The translations under genes and the position numbers were made by a program. The notes beneath the pieces were generated by a model, which ran no database searches, had not been told where the DNA came from, and worked only from the letters and a program-made list of their open reading frames with translations. A stretch of DNA of 37,066 nt from Rhodopirellula sp. (lineage in GTDB: Bacteria > Planctomycetota > Planctomycetia > Pirellulales > Thermoguttaceae): contig JAAYEH010000299.1 in NCBI GenBank assembly GCA_012728855.1, positions 1 to 37,066 of the forward strand, written 5' to 3'. Shown piece after piece: positions 1-7,211 of the stretch. The stretch's first letter is position 1; each line of letters begins with the position of its first letter.

Positions 1-108
1 AAATCGCGCTTTGCAGCGCAGACGGGTCGATCGAGGCTACTGGTGGGAATCAGAGAAGAGGCACCGGTACTCCCCGGGTTCGCGACTTTCCATCCTCGCA
101 GGTACGCG

Positions 109-399
109 TCAGTCGGATGAACCATTTGTTGTTTGTTGCTGGGGTGTCCATTGGAGGGTTTCGATGCCGGCTTGGTCGGTTAGAGTGTAGCGGCCGTCGT
201 CGCATTGGAGGGTGCGATCGGGGCGGGCGTGGAGCAGACGGCAGAGGGCGTCGTGGAGTTGGCGCCATTGCTCGTCGATCTCGCGCCGCTGCCGATCGAT
301 CACGCCGTAACGGCGGGCCAGCATCTCAGGATCGATCTGCTCGGGGCTGGGGGCGGCCGGCGGCTGCGACTCCGCCGGCGCGGTCTCCAGGTGGAGCAC
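109..399 (-). CDS. Small hypothetical protein downstream of the CRISPR-Cas operon
   Basis: A 96-residue open frame with a GTG start. I do not recognise a family. The middle (about residues 28-60) is a charged stretch rich in Arg, Glu and Gln that should form an amphipathic helix; the N-terminus is Pro/Ala-rich and the C-terminus Gln/Thr-rich. No signal peptide or membrane segment is visible. No ribosome binding site precedes the GTG, and the frame stays open upstream to a stop inside the palindrome at 478-515, so the true start is uncertain. It lies in the same direction as the Cmr locus but is separated from csx3 by about 120 bases holding that palindrome, so membership in the operon is doubtful. 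Confidence 0.4.
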   Translation of the reverse strand: MLHLETAPAESQPPAAPSPEQIDPEMLARRYGVIDRQRREIDEQWRQLHDALCRLLHARPDRTLQCDDGRYTLTDQAGIETLQWTPQQQTTNGSSD

Positions 400-477
400 G
401 GGCGTGGGATAGAGCGATGATTGACAGCTAAGAAGGCGCGGCGCGCAGTCGCGCTGTTGTTTGACTTTCTCCTTTTC

Positions 478-515
478 AGCAAAGAAAGCGGTGACGAGTC
501 ACGCGCACTCCAAAG
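478..515. repeat. REP-like palindrome, copy A
   Basis: A 38-base sequence containing the hairpin GCG-GTGAC-GA-GTCAC-GCGC flanked by AAAGAAA on one side and CTCCAAAG on the other. It matches the element at 36486-36523 at 34 of 38 positions by eye, and an inverted relative lies at 36379-36413. It starts just past the csx3 stop codon. A REP-like extragenic palindrome is the likeliest reading, because a decayed REP-associated transposase lies next to the other copies. It could also end transcription of the Cmr operon. Confidence 0.6.
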
Positions 516-519
516 GGGG

Positions 520-816
520 CTATTCGGTGGATTGGGGCGGCGGCGACAGGTCGAGCACCTCGCCTTCGCGTAGTTCGGGCGTATGCGATGCGACGACGAC
601 GGCCCCGAGCCGCGGATCGTAGACCGCCAGGGCGGCGGCCGCGGAACCGTGCAGAAGGTGGAATGCCCGCCCGTAGCGCCAAATCGGCGCGCGGCCCTCG
701 ATCACCACCAACGCACCGCGCGGGATCTCTGGCAAAGGGGGCAGCGGCTCATCGGGCCGGATCGGGTGGTCGACGCCGATCGAGTAGAACACAATTCCGG
801 GCATTGGCGGCCTCAT
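520..816 (-). CDS. csx3: Csx3 (Crn3-type) ring nuclease of the type III CRISPR system
   Basis: A 98-residue protein with the Csx3 signature: GRAPIWRYG at residues 41-49, histidines at 53 and 56, and AVYDPRLGAVVVASHTP at 64-80, which holds the conserved Asp67 and Arg69. Csx3 proteins are manganese-dependent nucleases that degrade cyclic tetra-adenylate, switching off type III effectors. The start was chosen because its ATG overlaps the stop codon of the upstream CARF nuclease (ATGA at 813-816), implying translational coupling; the longer frame upstream is Pro/Arg-rich and unlike the family. The length fits stand-alone Csx3, without the AAA domain fused in some relatives. Ring-nuclease activity is inferred from the family. 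Confidence 0.88.
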   Translation of the reverse strand: MRPPMPGIVFYSIGVDHPIRPDEPLPPLPEIPRGALVVIEGRAPIWRYGRAFHLLHGSAAAALAVYDPRLGAVVVASHTPELREGEVLDLSPPPQSTE

Positions 817-2036
817 ATGCCGGTTGACGTTGTGGAGGCGAGAGATTCCAGCAGGCGGCGATCGTCGGGGGCCGCGGCAAGTTGTGCGATCTGCTCGCGC
901 AGGACGAGGCGGCAATGGTAGATCTCAGCTCGAGTGGCGATGTTGGATTTCAGTTGGCCGCTTCGCGCGTCGAGCACGTTGTCCGACGTGGTTGCCAGCC
1001 ACGACTGTACCCGCAGGGCGCGAAACTGCCGCGTCACCGCTTCCATCTTATAGAGGATGTCGCCCCCCGGATCGTGCCCCTGCGATCCGGACTTGCACTC
1101 GACCATGCACAGCCCGTGTGCTCGCATGAACGACACGTCGAAGTCGTTGCCCACCGTGTCTCCCTTGCGGCCCACTTCCAAGCCAAGCCGGACGTCCCAG
1201 ATTCCCAAGTCGCCGGCGGCTCGTTCGAGTAGTCCCCACAGAAAGACTTCCAGCCAGCCGCCCGTGAGAAACTGGACGCCGTATTTGTCGAGTCTGCCGG
1301 CCAACACGCCGTTTTCCTTCTCAAGCGAAAGACATTCGGCGATGGCATTGACGGTTTCGGGATGGTTCGTTCGAAAATGTTCCGGTCGCAGAGTGAGCCC
1401 TTTGTCGCGACTCCGTTTTCGGTCCTCGTCGTTCAGTGCCAGCAGCGGTTCGCTTCCGGCGTGCCGTGCGATGGTCCGCGCACAGTCCCACCAGGCCCGT
1501 GCGCGTGACTCGCCTTCGTCGAGTTTTGCATCGGCTTTGCGCGATTCGAATCCGTATCCGGCCAGGAACTGCCGGGTCGACAGGCGGTGGCTGCACTCTT
1601 CGGTGGTGTGGTTTTCGAGGTCGATGATTCTTGCCGGCCGAGACACATTGGTGTAGACCAGCCGCCCGCTCAAGACGTCGCGGCGAATCAGGCCGGCAAA
1701 GAAGTCAAAGGTGGCGATCGACATCGGTTTGGTTCCACCGGTGACATTGACGATCCACTCGGCGCCCGGGTAGCGGCCATAGGCGCGGCGTAGCGTGCGG
1801 CGGACCGCATCCAGGTCGTCTTCCGCCTCCAGCGGCTCGATATGCACCCGTTCGACGCCGGCCTGATCCCGGTAATCCAGCCCGCCCAACTCCAGTGCGG
1901 CCAACAGATTCGCCGCGACCTCTCGCCGCTGCATCGCGGCCGACTCCACCAGCACCAGGCGATCGGGCCGGTAGTGGTGGATCGACAACAAGTTCGGGAC
2001 ATGCTGGTCGGACAGCAGACAAAGCAGCACTCTCAT
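813..2036 (-). CDS. Card1/Can2-like CARF-domain nuclease (DUF1887 family)
   Basis: A 407-residue protein with an N-terminal CARF domain (about 1-140) and a C-terminal restriction-endonuclease-like domain (about 255-390). The CARF hallmark NVTGGTKPM is at residues 97-105. The nuclease core shows a GGWLE helix at 259-263, then NDFDV at 297-301 (Asp298/Asp300) and the E-x-K pair Glu313/Lys315 in VECKSG, a PD-(D/E)XK site. Card1/Can2 enzymes are switched on by cyclic tetra-adenylate made by Cas10 and nick DNA and cut RNA, causing dormancy. It lies 13 bases after cas6 and overlaps csx3 by four bases. All catalytic residues I expect are present. Which nucleic acid it cuts cannot be told from sequence. 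Confidence 0.88.
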   Translation of the reverse strand: MRVLLCLLSDQHVPNLLSIHHYRPDRLVLVESAAMQRREVAANLLAALELGGLDYRDQAGVERVHIEPLEAEDDLDAVRRTLRRAYGRYPGAEWIVNVTGGTKPMSIATFDFFAGLIRRDVLSGRLVYTNVSRPARIIDLENHTTEECSHRLSTRQFLAGYGFESRKADAKLDEGESRARAWWDCARTIARHAGSEPLLALNDEDRKRSRDKGLTLRPEHFRTNHPETVNAIAECLSLEKENGVLAGRLDKYGVQFLTGGWLEVFLWGLLERAAGDLGIWDVRLGLEVGRKGDTVGNDFDVSFMRAHGLCMVECKSGSQGHDPGGDILYKMEAVTRQFRALRVQSWLATTSDNVLDARSGQLKSNIATRAEIYHCRLVLREQIAQLAAAPDDRRLLESLASTTSTGI

Positions 2037-2049
2037 GGTACTTTCCTTC

Positions 2050-2961
2050 TTACGAGGTTTCTCGTGAATCGAACCGCTCCACCCGCAATTGCCCCAGTCC
2101 CATCACGGTTCCTTTTCCCAAATGAAGCCAGCAGGCGGCGGCCAGAAGAGGCCATAACGGGCCGGGGCCTTCCGGGAGTACAAGCGATCCGCAAACGCCG
2201 TGCAGATCCAGTTCTCTCTGTTGCCGGGCGGAATAGCGGGCCAGATCGAGCCGGTCCCCTTGCCAAGGCTCCTGGGGAGTGCGGCGGGCGATGTCATGCA
2301 AACGCTCGGCGAGGGTTCGCCAGTCGTTGCGGTCGCGCCGGGGCAAAAAGGCGGCCACGCGGCGCGTGGCCGCCACGGCAATGTCCACCAGGGTCGGCGC
2401 TTCGATCAGACTTCCCTGCCGCCGCAGTCGCAACGGCGCGTCGAATCGCAGCCGGCACGGCGTCGTTGCCTGTCGCTCCCACGGCCAGACGACCTGGCCC
2501 AAATTCCATGCGGCGCCCGTCTGGCCCGGCCGGTTCGCCGCATCCAGACCCGCGGATTGCCGCAGATGGAACCGCCGCCGATCCGGCCCCAGCCCCATCC
2601 CGCTGGCCACGTACCACGCCCGCAAGAGCACTTCGTCGTCCAGGATCGCGTCGCCGATGAGGATCCATTCCATCGCCGGCGCGAAGTCGGGATCCGCCGG
2701 CGCCGGACGCACCACGTAGCCGGGGGTGTCCGTTGGACGTCCATCCGCGGCCGCCGCCGTCTTCCCCTCGAAGACGCGCTCGTAGACCGCGCGGTCCAAC
2801 TCGTACAGCGCCGCTCCCCACACCCCGCGGAGCATCGGCACGCTGGCATTCACACACGGCGTCTCCAAGAGAATCCGTCGCGGGAGGATCGCAATACGGT
2901 CCAGGCCGCGACGAATGACCTCGGCGATCGTGTTTTGTTGGTTGGCGATGGTATTGGACAT
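2050..2961 (-). CDS. cas6: Cas6-family CRISPR RNA processing endoribonuclease
   Basis: A 303-residue RAMP protein. The C-terminal half matches the Cas6 C-terminal family: RYSARQQRELDLHGVCG at 242-258, and the glycine-rich loop GKGTVMGLG at 282-290 near the end. Cas6 cuts the CRISPR precursor transcript within its repeats to release crRNAs, which Cmr complexes then load and trim. The catalytic residue is not obvious, as usual for this family; His222 in ERLHDIARR is one candidate. The ATG at 2961 was chosen since the protein-like sequence begins there; no good ribosome binding site precedes it. The gene is separated from the cmr genes by a 377-base gap holding a large palindrome, so it may be transcribed or processed separately. 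Confidence 0.85.
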   Translation of the reverse strand: MSNTIANQQNTIAEVIRRGLDRIAILPRRILLETPCVNASVPMLRGVWGAALYELDRAVYERVFEGKTAAAADGRPTDTPGYVVRPAPADPDFAPAMEWILIGDAILDDEVLLRAWYVASGMGLGPDRRRFHLRQSAGLDAANRPGQTGAAWNLGQVVWPWERQATTPCRLRFDAPLRLRRQGSLIEAPTLVDIAVAATRRVAAFLPRRDRNDWRTLAERLHDIARRTPQEPWQGDRLDLARYSARQQRELDLHGVCGSLVLPEGPGPLWPLLAAACWLHLGKGTVMGLGQLRVERFDSRETS

Positions 2962-3002
2962 CCGTTGGGCCCCGGTTTGATTGCGATTCTTTGCGCCGCG
3001 CA

Positions 3003-3207
3003 AGCCCCGAAGGGGTTCAACCCGACAGCCCAGGGCGCAGCCCTGGGATTCGAAGGGCCAAAGCGTCCCGTAGCCCTGAAAGGGCGCGACCCTGGGCGCC
3101 GCGTCTTCGCTGAGGCATTATTTCGCCCTTTCAGGGCTACGAATCCTCTGTCTTCCTCGCGTCCCCAGGGCTCCGCCCTGGGCTTTCGAGTCGGGCCCCT
3201 TCGGGGC
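3003..3207. repeat. Large composite inverted repeat inside the Cmr locus
   Basis: This element fills most of the 377-base gap (2962-3338) between the cmr6-cmr1 fusion gene and cas6. Two outer arms, 3004-3086 and 3124-3207, are inverted copies; the exact 17-base pair GTAGCCCTGAAAGGGCG (3070-3086) and its reverse complement (3124-3140) sit innermost. Each arm also contains local hairpins: CCCCGAAGGGG (3005-3015), a CCCAGGG/CCCTGGG hairpin (3029-3047, repeated at 3164-3182) and GCCCCTTCGGGGC (3195-3207). Repeats of this style are widespread in planctomycete genomes and are often mistranslated as proteins. As RNA it would fold strongly, and may attenuate transcription into cas6 or set a processing point. 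Confidence 0.85.
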
Positions 3208-3338
3208 AGCCTGATTCGCTGCGACTTCCCGCATTCGGCCCGCAGCTGTCGAACAGAAGCAAAATAGAAGACATTGCCGAGAAATCGCATCTTCCGAGCT
3301 TCCCACTGCCGCCCTATTCCCGAAAACGAAACGCCGCC

Positions 3339-5843
3339 TCAGCGTCCCCCGCGGCCTCTGCCCGGCCCCTTTCCTCGCTGTTTCGACTTCGTATTCTCCA
3401 GTTGTTTCAAGATCGCTTCCGTGGGGTACTTGAAGGCGATCTCTTTGGGATTGGCCGACTGCACGATCAGCGGCAGCCGGTCGCCGGCCTTCTTATCGCC
3501 GGGTACGTCGCCGCCATTCTGGATCGGGCCGGCAATCCCGCTGGCCACGTGCCGCGCCCGCCAACCGCCCTTCTTCGTCCGCTCTTCCAGCAACTCGGCC
3601 TCGACCTGATCGCCGGTGTTGGGCAATCCCGCAGCCTGACTCGCAGCAGCGGGCGGCGATGGCGAGCCTGAAGGACGACCGAGGGGCTGAGGCCCTCGGC
3701 CGGGTCGCTCCCCGATACCGGAGCATGGGCGGAGCGGTCCCTGGAGTTCTGCTTGGAACTTTGCCAGAAATTCCTTGAGAAATTCGTCGCTTCGCTTCAG
3801 GTCGGGCAGAAAGGCCGCGGGGAATGCGATCGCGCGGACCACGTGATGCTCGCCCTCGCGATCGACGTGAATCCAGACCGGCGAAGCGTAGCGGTCCTTC
3901 TGGGGATCGCGCGATCTTCCCGGCCGCGACGATTCCAGCGGCTTCGGCCGTTGCCACTTCGACCGATCCTGATTCGGCATCGCTTCTCCGCGTGGACCGT
4001 GGATCTTCCGCGGCAGACCGAGCGATGCTTTGCGCGGATCGTGCTTGAACTGCTGCGCCACCGCCTGATAGGCGAACCCCACATGGTCCATCACCTGCCA
4101 AGCATCGGCGGAAGGCACGGGAACCTCGATCTGACTGCACCAATTCTGCTGCGGCATCGCCAAGGCGGCCGACTCGGCCAGCGACTTCTCGAAGCGATTG
4201 TTCAGCCCCAGTTTCGCGCGAAGTTCCCCGCCGACGAACTGGCATTTTTCCAGGCTATCGACGCCGACGTTCTCCGCCGTCAGACACAGCGAGCCGAACC
4301 CCTTGCGGGCCTTCGAACCGCACGCGCCGAAACGGCACATCAGCCACAGCGCCGCTTCGGCCTGCGCGAGCACCTCGGCGGCGGTCATCGAACGCCCGCC
4401 GCGATGCGAAGGTTTGGCGATCAGCCGAACGGACCACTGCGCCCCCGGTTCCAGGAAATATCGGTGTCGCGATTGGCCTCCGCTCCTTTCATCCATGCCA
4501 TAAGAGGCGTAGAACAGTCCCTGCGTCGTCTTCTGGTTCGGCCGGTCGCCGAGGGCGTGGTCCCGCTTGAACTGCCGTTGCGGGTCAAAATGGTCTTTGA
4601 AGTTGTACTCCTCGGCGACGCCCGCGGAGCGTTGCTCCAGCACGATGCGAACGGCCGCGCCGGCCTCGGTATCGCCCCAGATTGCGGCTTCGAGGCTGTT
4701 GAGCGCTCTGGCGTCGAGAAAGCCCACGTGCATGGTCCGCCACCACCAGCGGAGCAGGCCGCGAAGCGTGGCGGGGCGGAGGTCGCAACCGCGCTTGCCC
4801 GGCTCGCCGCTGTGCTCGGCGCCGGCCAGAAAGGCAGGCGTGGTGAGTGTGAGCAGGCCGGAAAACTCGGCCACCCGCTGGCGGTCAACCGCGGTTCGCC
4901 AGGCGGTCTCCGCCGCGGCGGGGAGGTGTTCCGCCGCTGGTGGCAGCGCGGTGACCCGGAAGGCGCCGTAGCCGGAACTGGTTTTCGCGCCGGCCCCCTG
5001 TGAAATCAAACCGCCGAGGAGCCATTGGCTCGCCAATTCCACCCATTCACCGGCGGCTTCGCCACGGCGGCTGAGGGCGAACTGAAACGATTGGCCGGCA
5101 GGGACCGCCAGGAAATAGACGGGGATCGGGTCTTCCCAGTCTCCCGGCGATTGTGCCTCTTGGTAGTATTTCGGATGGTGGCAGTTGAGGATGTCTTTGA
5201 CCAGAGCCGCCCAAGAAACCGGCCAGGCATCGTGGAAAACCACGCCGCCGATCGACGCAGGATCGTCCGCCTGGCGGGCGGGAATCCGCTTCGGCTTCCA
5301 CGACTTGTCCCGGTCGCTGCCCGGCGAATATCCAAACACGGCTTCGATCTTCCGCCAGGCGGCGGTCGCCTTGTCCAATTCCCCGTCGTCGCGAGGACTT
5401 CCCGGCGGGTCTGCTTCAAACTGCGTGGGAAACCAGACCGTCTCCGCATAGGCGCGGGCCATGCCTTTGAGCGACGTGCCGGGAAGATAGGCGAACCCGT
5501 AGACGCGGTGCAGGCAGATGCCGGCGTTTTCCAGCGATGAGGCGCGCGAGAGGTGCAAGGCCAGCGAACTGGTCGTTTGAGCCTCCAAGAGCAGCGCACC
5601 CAAATCGGCCAGCGTCTTCCGGCGGCGCTCGATCAGTTCCCGATAGAAATCTCGCGGCGCTTCGCTCGTCAGCCGCACCACTTCGCCGATGGTCGGCCCC
5701 TGCACCTTTTCGGACAGCTTATCCAGCCTTTCGCTCGGATCCCACGACTCGGCGTACTTGTCCAGCAGCAAGCCGGGATGGCTATTGTGTCGCAACAACC
5801 GCCGCGTGCTCTCCGGAAGCGGGGAAATCAAATCGTTGGTCAT
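3339..5843 (-). CDS. Fused Cmr6-Cmr1 RAMP protein with a C-terminal basic extension
   Basis: An 834-residue protein that joins two Cmr backbone subunits. Residues about 90-300 are Cmr6: FAYLPGTSLKGMARAY at 117-132 and the glycine loop GGLISQGAGAKTSSGYG at 277-293. Residues about 326-695 are Cmr1: LTLTTPAFLAGAE at 331-343, the signature LRPATLRGLLRWWWR at 355-369 and the loop FGACGSKARKGFGS at 505-518. Usually Cmr1 and Cmr6 are separate proteins of about 300-400 residues that cap the filament end and bind the crRNA 3' side and target. A low-complexity linker (about 700-740) leads to a basic domain (741-806, possibly OB-like) and an RG-rich tail ending GRGRGGR. The ATG at 5843 has AGGAG nine bases upstream and lies 23 bases after cmr5. 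No stop or frameshift separates the halves. Confidence 0.9.
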   Translation of the reverse strand: MTNDLISPLPESTRRLLRHNSHPGLLLDKYAESWDPSERLDKLSEKVQGPTIGEVVRLTSEAPRDFYRELIERRRKTLADLGALLLEAQTTSSLALHLSRASSLENAGICLHRVYGFAYLPGTSLKGMARAYAETVWFPTQFEADPPGSPRDDGELDKATAAWRKIEAVFGYSPGSDRDKSWKPKRIPARQADDPASIGGVVFHDAWPVSWAALVKDILNCHHPKYYQEAQSPGDWEDPIPVYFLAVPAGQSFQFALSRRGEAAGEWVELASQWLLGGLISQGAGAKTSSGYGAFRVTALPPAAEHLPAAAETAWRTAVDRQRVAEFSGLLTLTTPAFLAGAEHSGEPGKRGCDLRPATLRGLLRWWWRTMHVGFLDARALNSLEAAIWGDTEAGAAVRIVLEQRSAGVAEEYNFKDHFDPQRQFKRDHALGDRPNQKTTQGLFYASYGMDERSGGQSRHRYFLEPGAQWSVRLIAKPSHRGGRSMTAAEVLAQAEAALWLMCRFGACGSKARKGFGSLCLTAENVGVDSLEKCQFVGGELRAKLGLNNRFEKSLAESAALAMPQQNWCSQIEVPVPSADAWQVMDHVGFAYQAVAQQFKHDPRKASLGLPRKIHGPRGEAMPNQDRSKWQRPKPLESSRPGRSRDPQKDRYASPVWIHVDREGEHHVVRAIAFPAAFLPDLKRSDEFLKEFLAKFQAELQGPLRPCSGIGERPGRGPQPLGRPSGSPSPPAAASQAAGLPNTGDQVEAELLEERTKKGGWRARHVASGIAGPIQNGGDVPGDKKAGDRLPLIVQSANPKEIAFKYPTEAILKQLENTKSKQRGKGPGRGRGGR

Positions 5844-5866
5844 CACAGGCGACTCCTGATGGGTTT

Positions 5867-6283
5867 CTAGTCGGCGCCATCGCTTCTCAGCCCCTCCGCT
5901 TCGGCGAATCGATTGAGCCACTGGATATAGGCCAGCACCTCATCGGTCGCCCGGCGAAGAAAGTCCGAGTCGCCTTGAATCACGCTTTGGAGCAACGACT
6001 TGGGGGCGGCGCCGCGCAAGCCTCGCTCGGCAAGAACCCACGCCGTCAGGTGGTCGTGCAGTCGGCGAAGATTCTGTTTCTTGTCCTTGGCTTTGGCCAA
6101 CAGGAAAGCCAGGGCCTGTCCCAGCCCGGAAGTCATGATCCGGATGGGCAGTTTCTTGGCCTCGCCGGCGTATTCTTCGCGATCCGTTTTCTTGGCAATG
6201 GCCTTGATCTCTTGAATCGCCTCCCAGGCATGCGCGGCACGACGTTGATCGAGCGTCGGACCGGCGGACGTGTCGGTAGTCAC
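5867..6283 (-). CDS. cmr5: Cmr5, small helical subunit of the type III-B complex
   Basis: A 138-residue, mainly helical, highly charged protein. DQRRAAHAWEAIQEIK (about residues 12-27), LPIRIMTSGLGQALAFLLAK and the C-terminal AYIQWLNRFAEAEGL are the recurring features of Cmr5, the small subunit that lines the inner filament of Cmr complexes and contacts the target strand. I chose the GTG at 6283: the upstream cmr4 stop codon (6297-6299) merges into TAAGGA, which serves as its ribosome binding site, and the protein-like sequence starts there. Earlier ATG codons in frame lie inside cmr4 and encode Arg/Cys-rich sequence with no family resemblance. It sits 13 bases after cmr4 and 23 bases before the fusion gene. 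Confidence 0.88.
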   Translation of the reverse strand: MTTDTSAGPTLDQRRAAHAWEAIQEIKAIAKKTDREEYAGEAKKLPIRIMTSGLGQALAFLLAKAKDKKQNLRRLHDHLTAWVLAERGLRGAAPKSLLQSVIQGDSDFLRRATDEVLAYIQWLNRFAEAEGLRSDGAD

Positions 6284-6296
6284 GGCAGGTAGTTCC

Positions 6297-7211
6297 TTAT
6301 TGCGAGAAACTGAAGCGAACGGCACACAACCCTTTGCCCGTCGTCTCATCGCCGCCGATCTGCAAAACCTTGGGAACGCCGGCGACAACATAGCGCAGCA
6401 TATCGGCGGCAGCCTTGTCGTAGTTCTCACGGCGGCTGGCGTTGGCAAAGACCACGGCGTAGAAGAGGGTTTCGGCGGGCAAGAACTCCTGGTAAAAAAG
6501 CGCCCCGTTCTTGACGGTCTTCTTCTCGTAGTCCAGCCCGATCCGCGCCACGACCTCGGTGGCGTGACGCACCAGGTGCGTGAAGTGATCGTCGTCCAAC
6601 ACCACTAGGTGCGAGGTGAAGCGGTCGCGAGTACACTGATCGGCGAAGGCGCGGGGGGCAATCCATGCGGCCACGGGGTCGGCGTCCGCCGTCCGCTGAA
6701 ACTCGAACTCCTCCAGCACCAGCCGATCGCCTTCGACCAGCAAGGGACTGGCCGCGGCGCAGAGGCAGGCATTGCGCTGGGGCAAGGAGAGAGCGGCGGC
6801 GGGCGAGCCGTCGAGATCGGCTAACGCCGCATCGCGGCGCATCCGCTCCAGCACGGCCGGGCAGGTCACCCAGGCGAAGACGCCGCGCAAGGACCGCACG
6901 GGAAAGGCGAGGATCCGCGCGTCGGTGATCGCCACGGCGCCGGCGTGTTTTTCCGGTTGATTGGTTTCCGGCCCGAAGGCGGCCAGGAGCGGCTCATTCT
7001 CCGCGCTGCCACCCCCTTGGCGGCGGCAGGCGTCGCGGAGTACGCCCTTGAGACTGGAGCCCGGAACGGTCGGCCAGAGCGTATGGCGTTCGCGCTGGAC
7101 GGGCAGATCGATCACACCCAGGGCCGTTCCGGATCCGGGGTGAACGGGCGTTTGCGCGTGCAGGAAGAGCAAGCACGCCTGGCTGCTTTCAACGGCGGTC
7201 GTCGTCATCAT
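6297..7211 (-). CDS. cmr4: Cmr4 (Cas7), target-RNA-cleaving backbone subunit
   Basis: A 304-residue Cas7-type RAMP. Residues 22-40 carry the Cmr4 hallmark PVHPGSGTALGVIDLPVQR; Asp35 in this segment matches the aspartate that cuts target RNA every six bases in Cmr4 of studied systems. TVPGSSLKGVLRDACR (about 48-63) is the crRNA-binding RAMP signature, FGPE and GAVAITDARILAFPVRSLRG follow, and the C-terminal loop IGGDETTGKGL precedes the last strand. Several copies form the filament backbone. The start overlaps the end of cmr3 by 23 bases; a second ATG three bases later is equally possible. With Asp35 present, this complex should be able to slice RNA and so end cyclase activation. Confidence 0.93.
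   Translation of the reverse strand: MMTTTAVESSQACLLFLHAQTPVHPGSGTALGVIDLPVQRERHTLWPTVPGSSLKGVLRDACRRQGGGSAENEPLLAAFGPETNQPEKHAGAVAITDARILAFPVRSLRGVFAWVTCPAVLERMRRDAALADLDGSPAAALSLPQRNACLCAAASPLLVEGDRLVLEEFEFQRTADADPVAAWIAPRAFADQCTRDRFTSHLVVLDDDHFTHLVRHATEVVARIGLDYEKKTVKNGALFYQEFLPAETLFYAVVFANASRRENYDKAAADMLRYVVAGVPKVLQIGGDETTGKGLCAVRFSFSQ

Noticed and set aside
2850..3290. Open minus-strand frame of 146 residues across the palindrome
   Set aside because: It translates palindromic DNA into Pro/Arg/Gly-rich sequence; the arms explain the open frame, and no protein family is seen.
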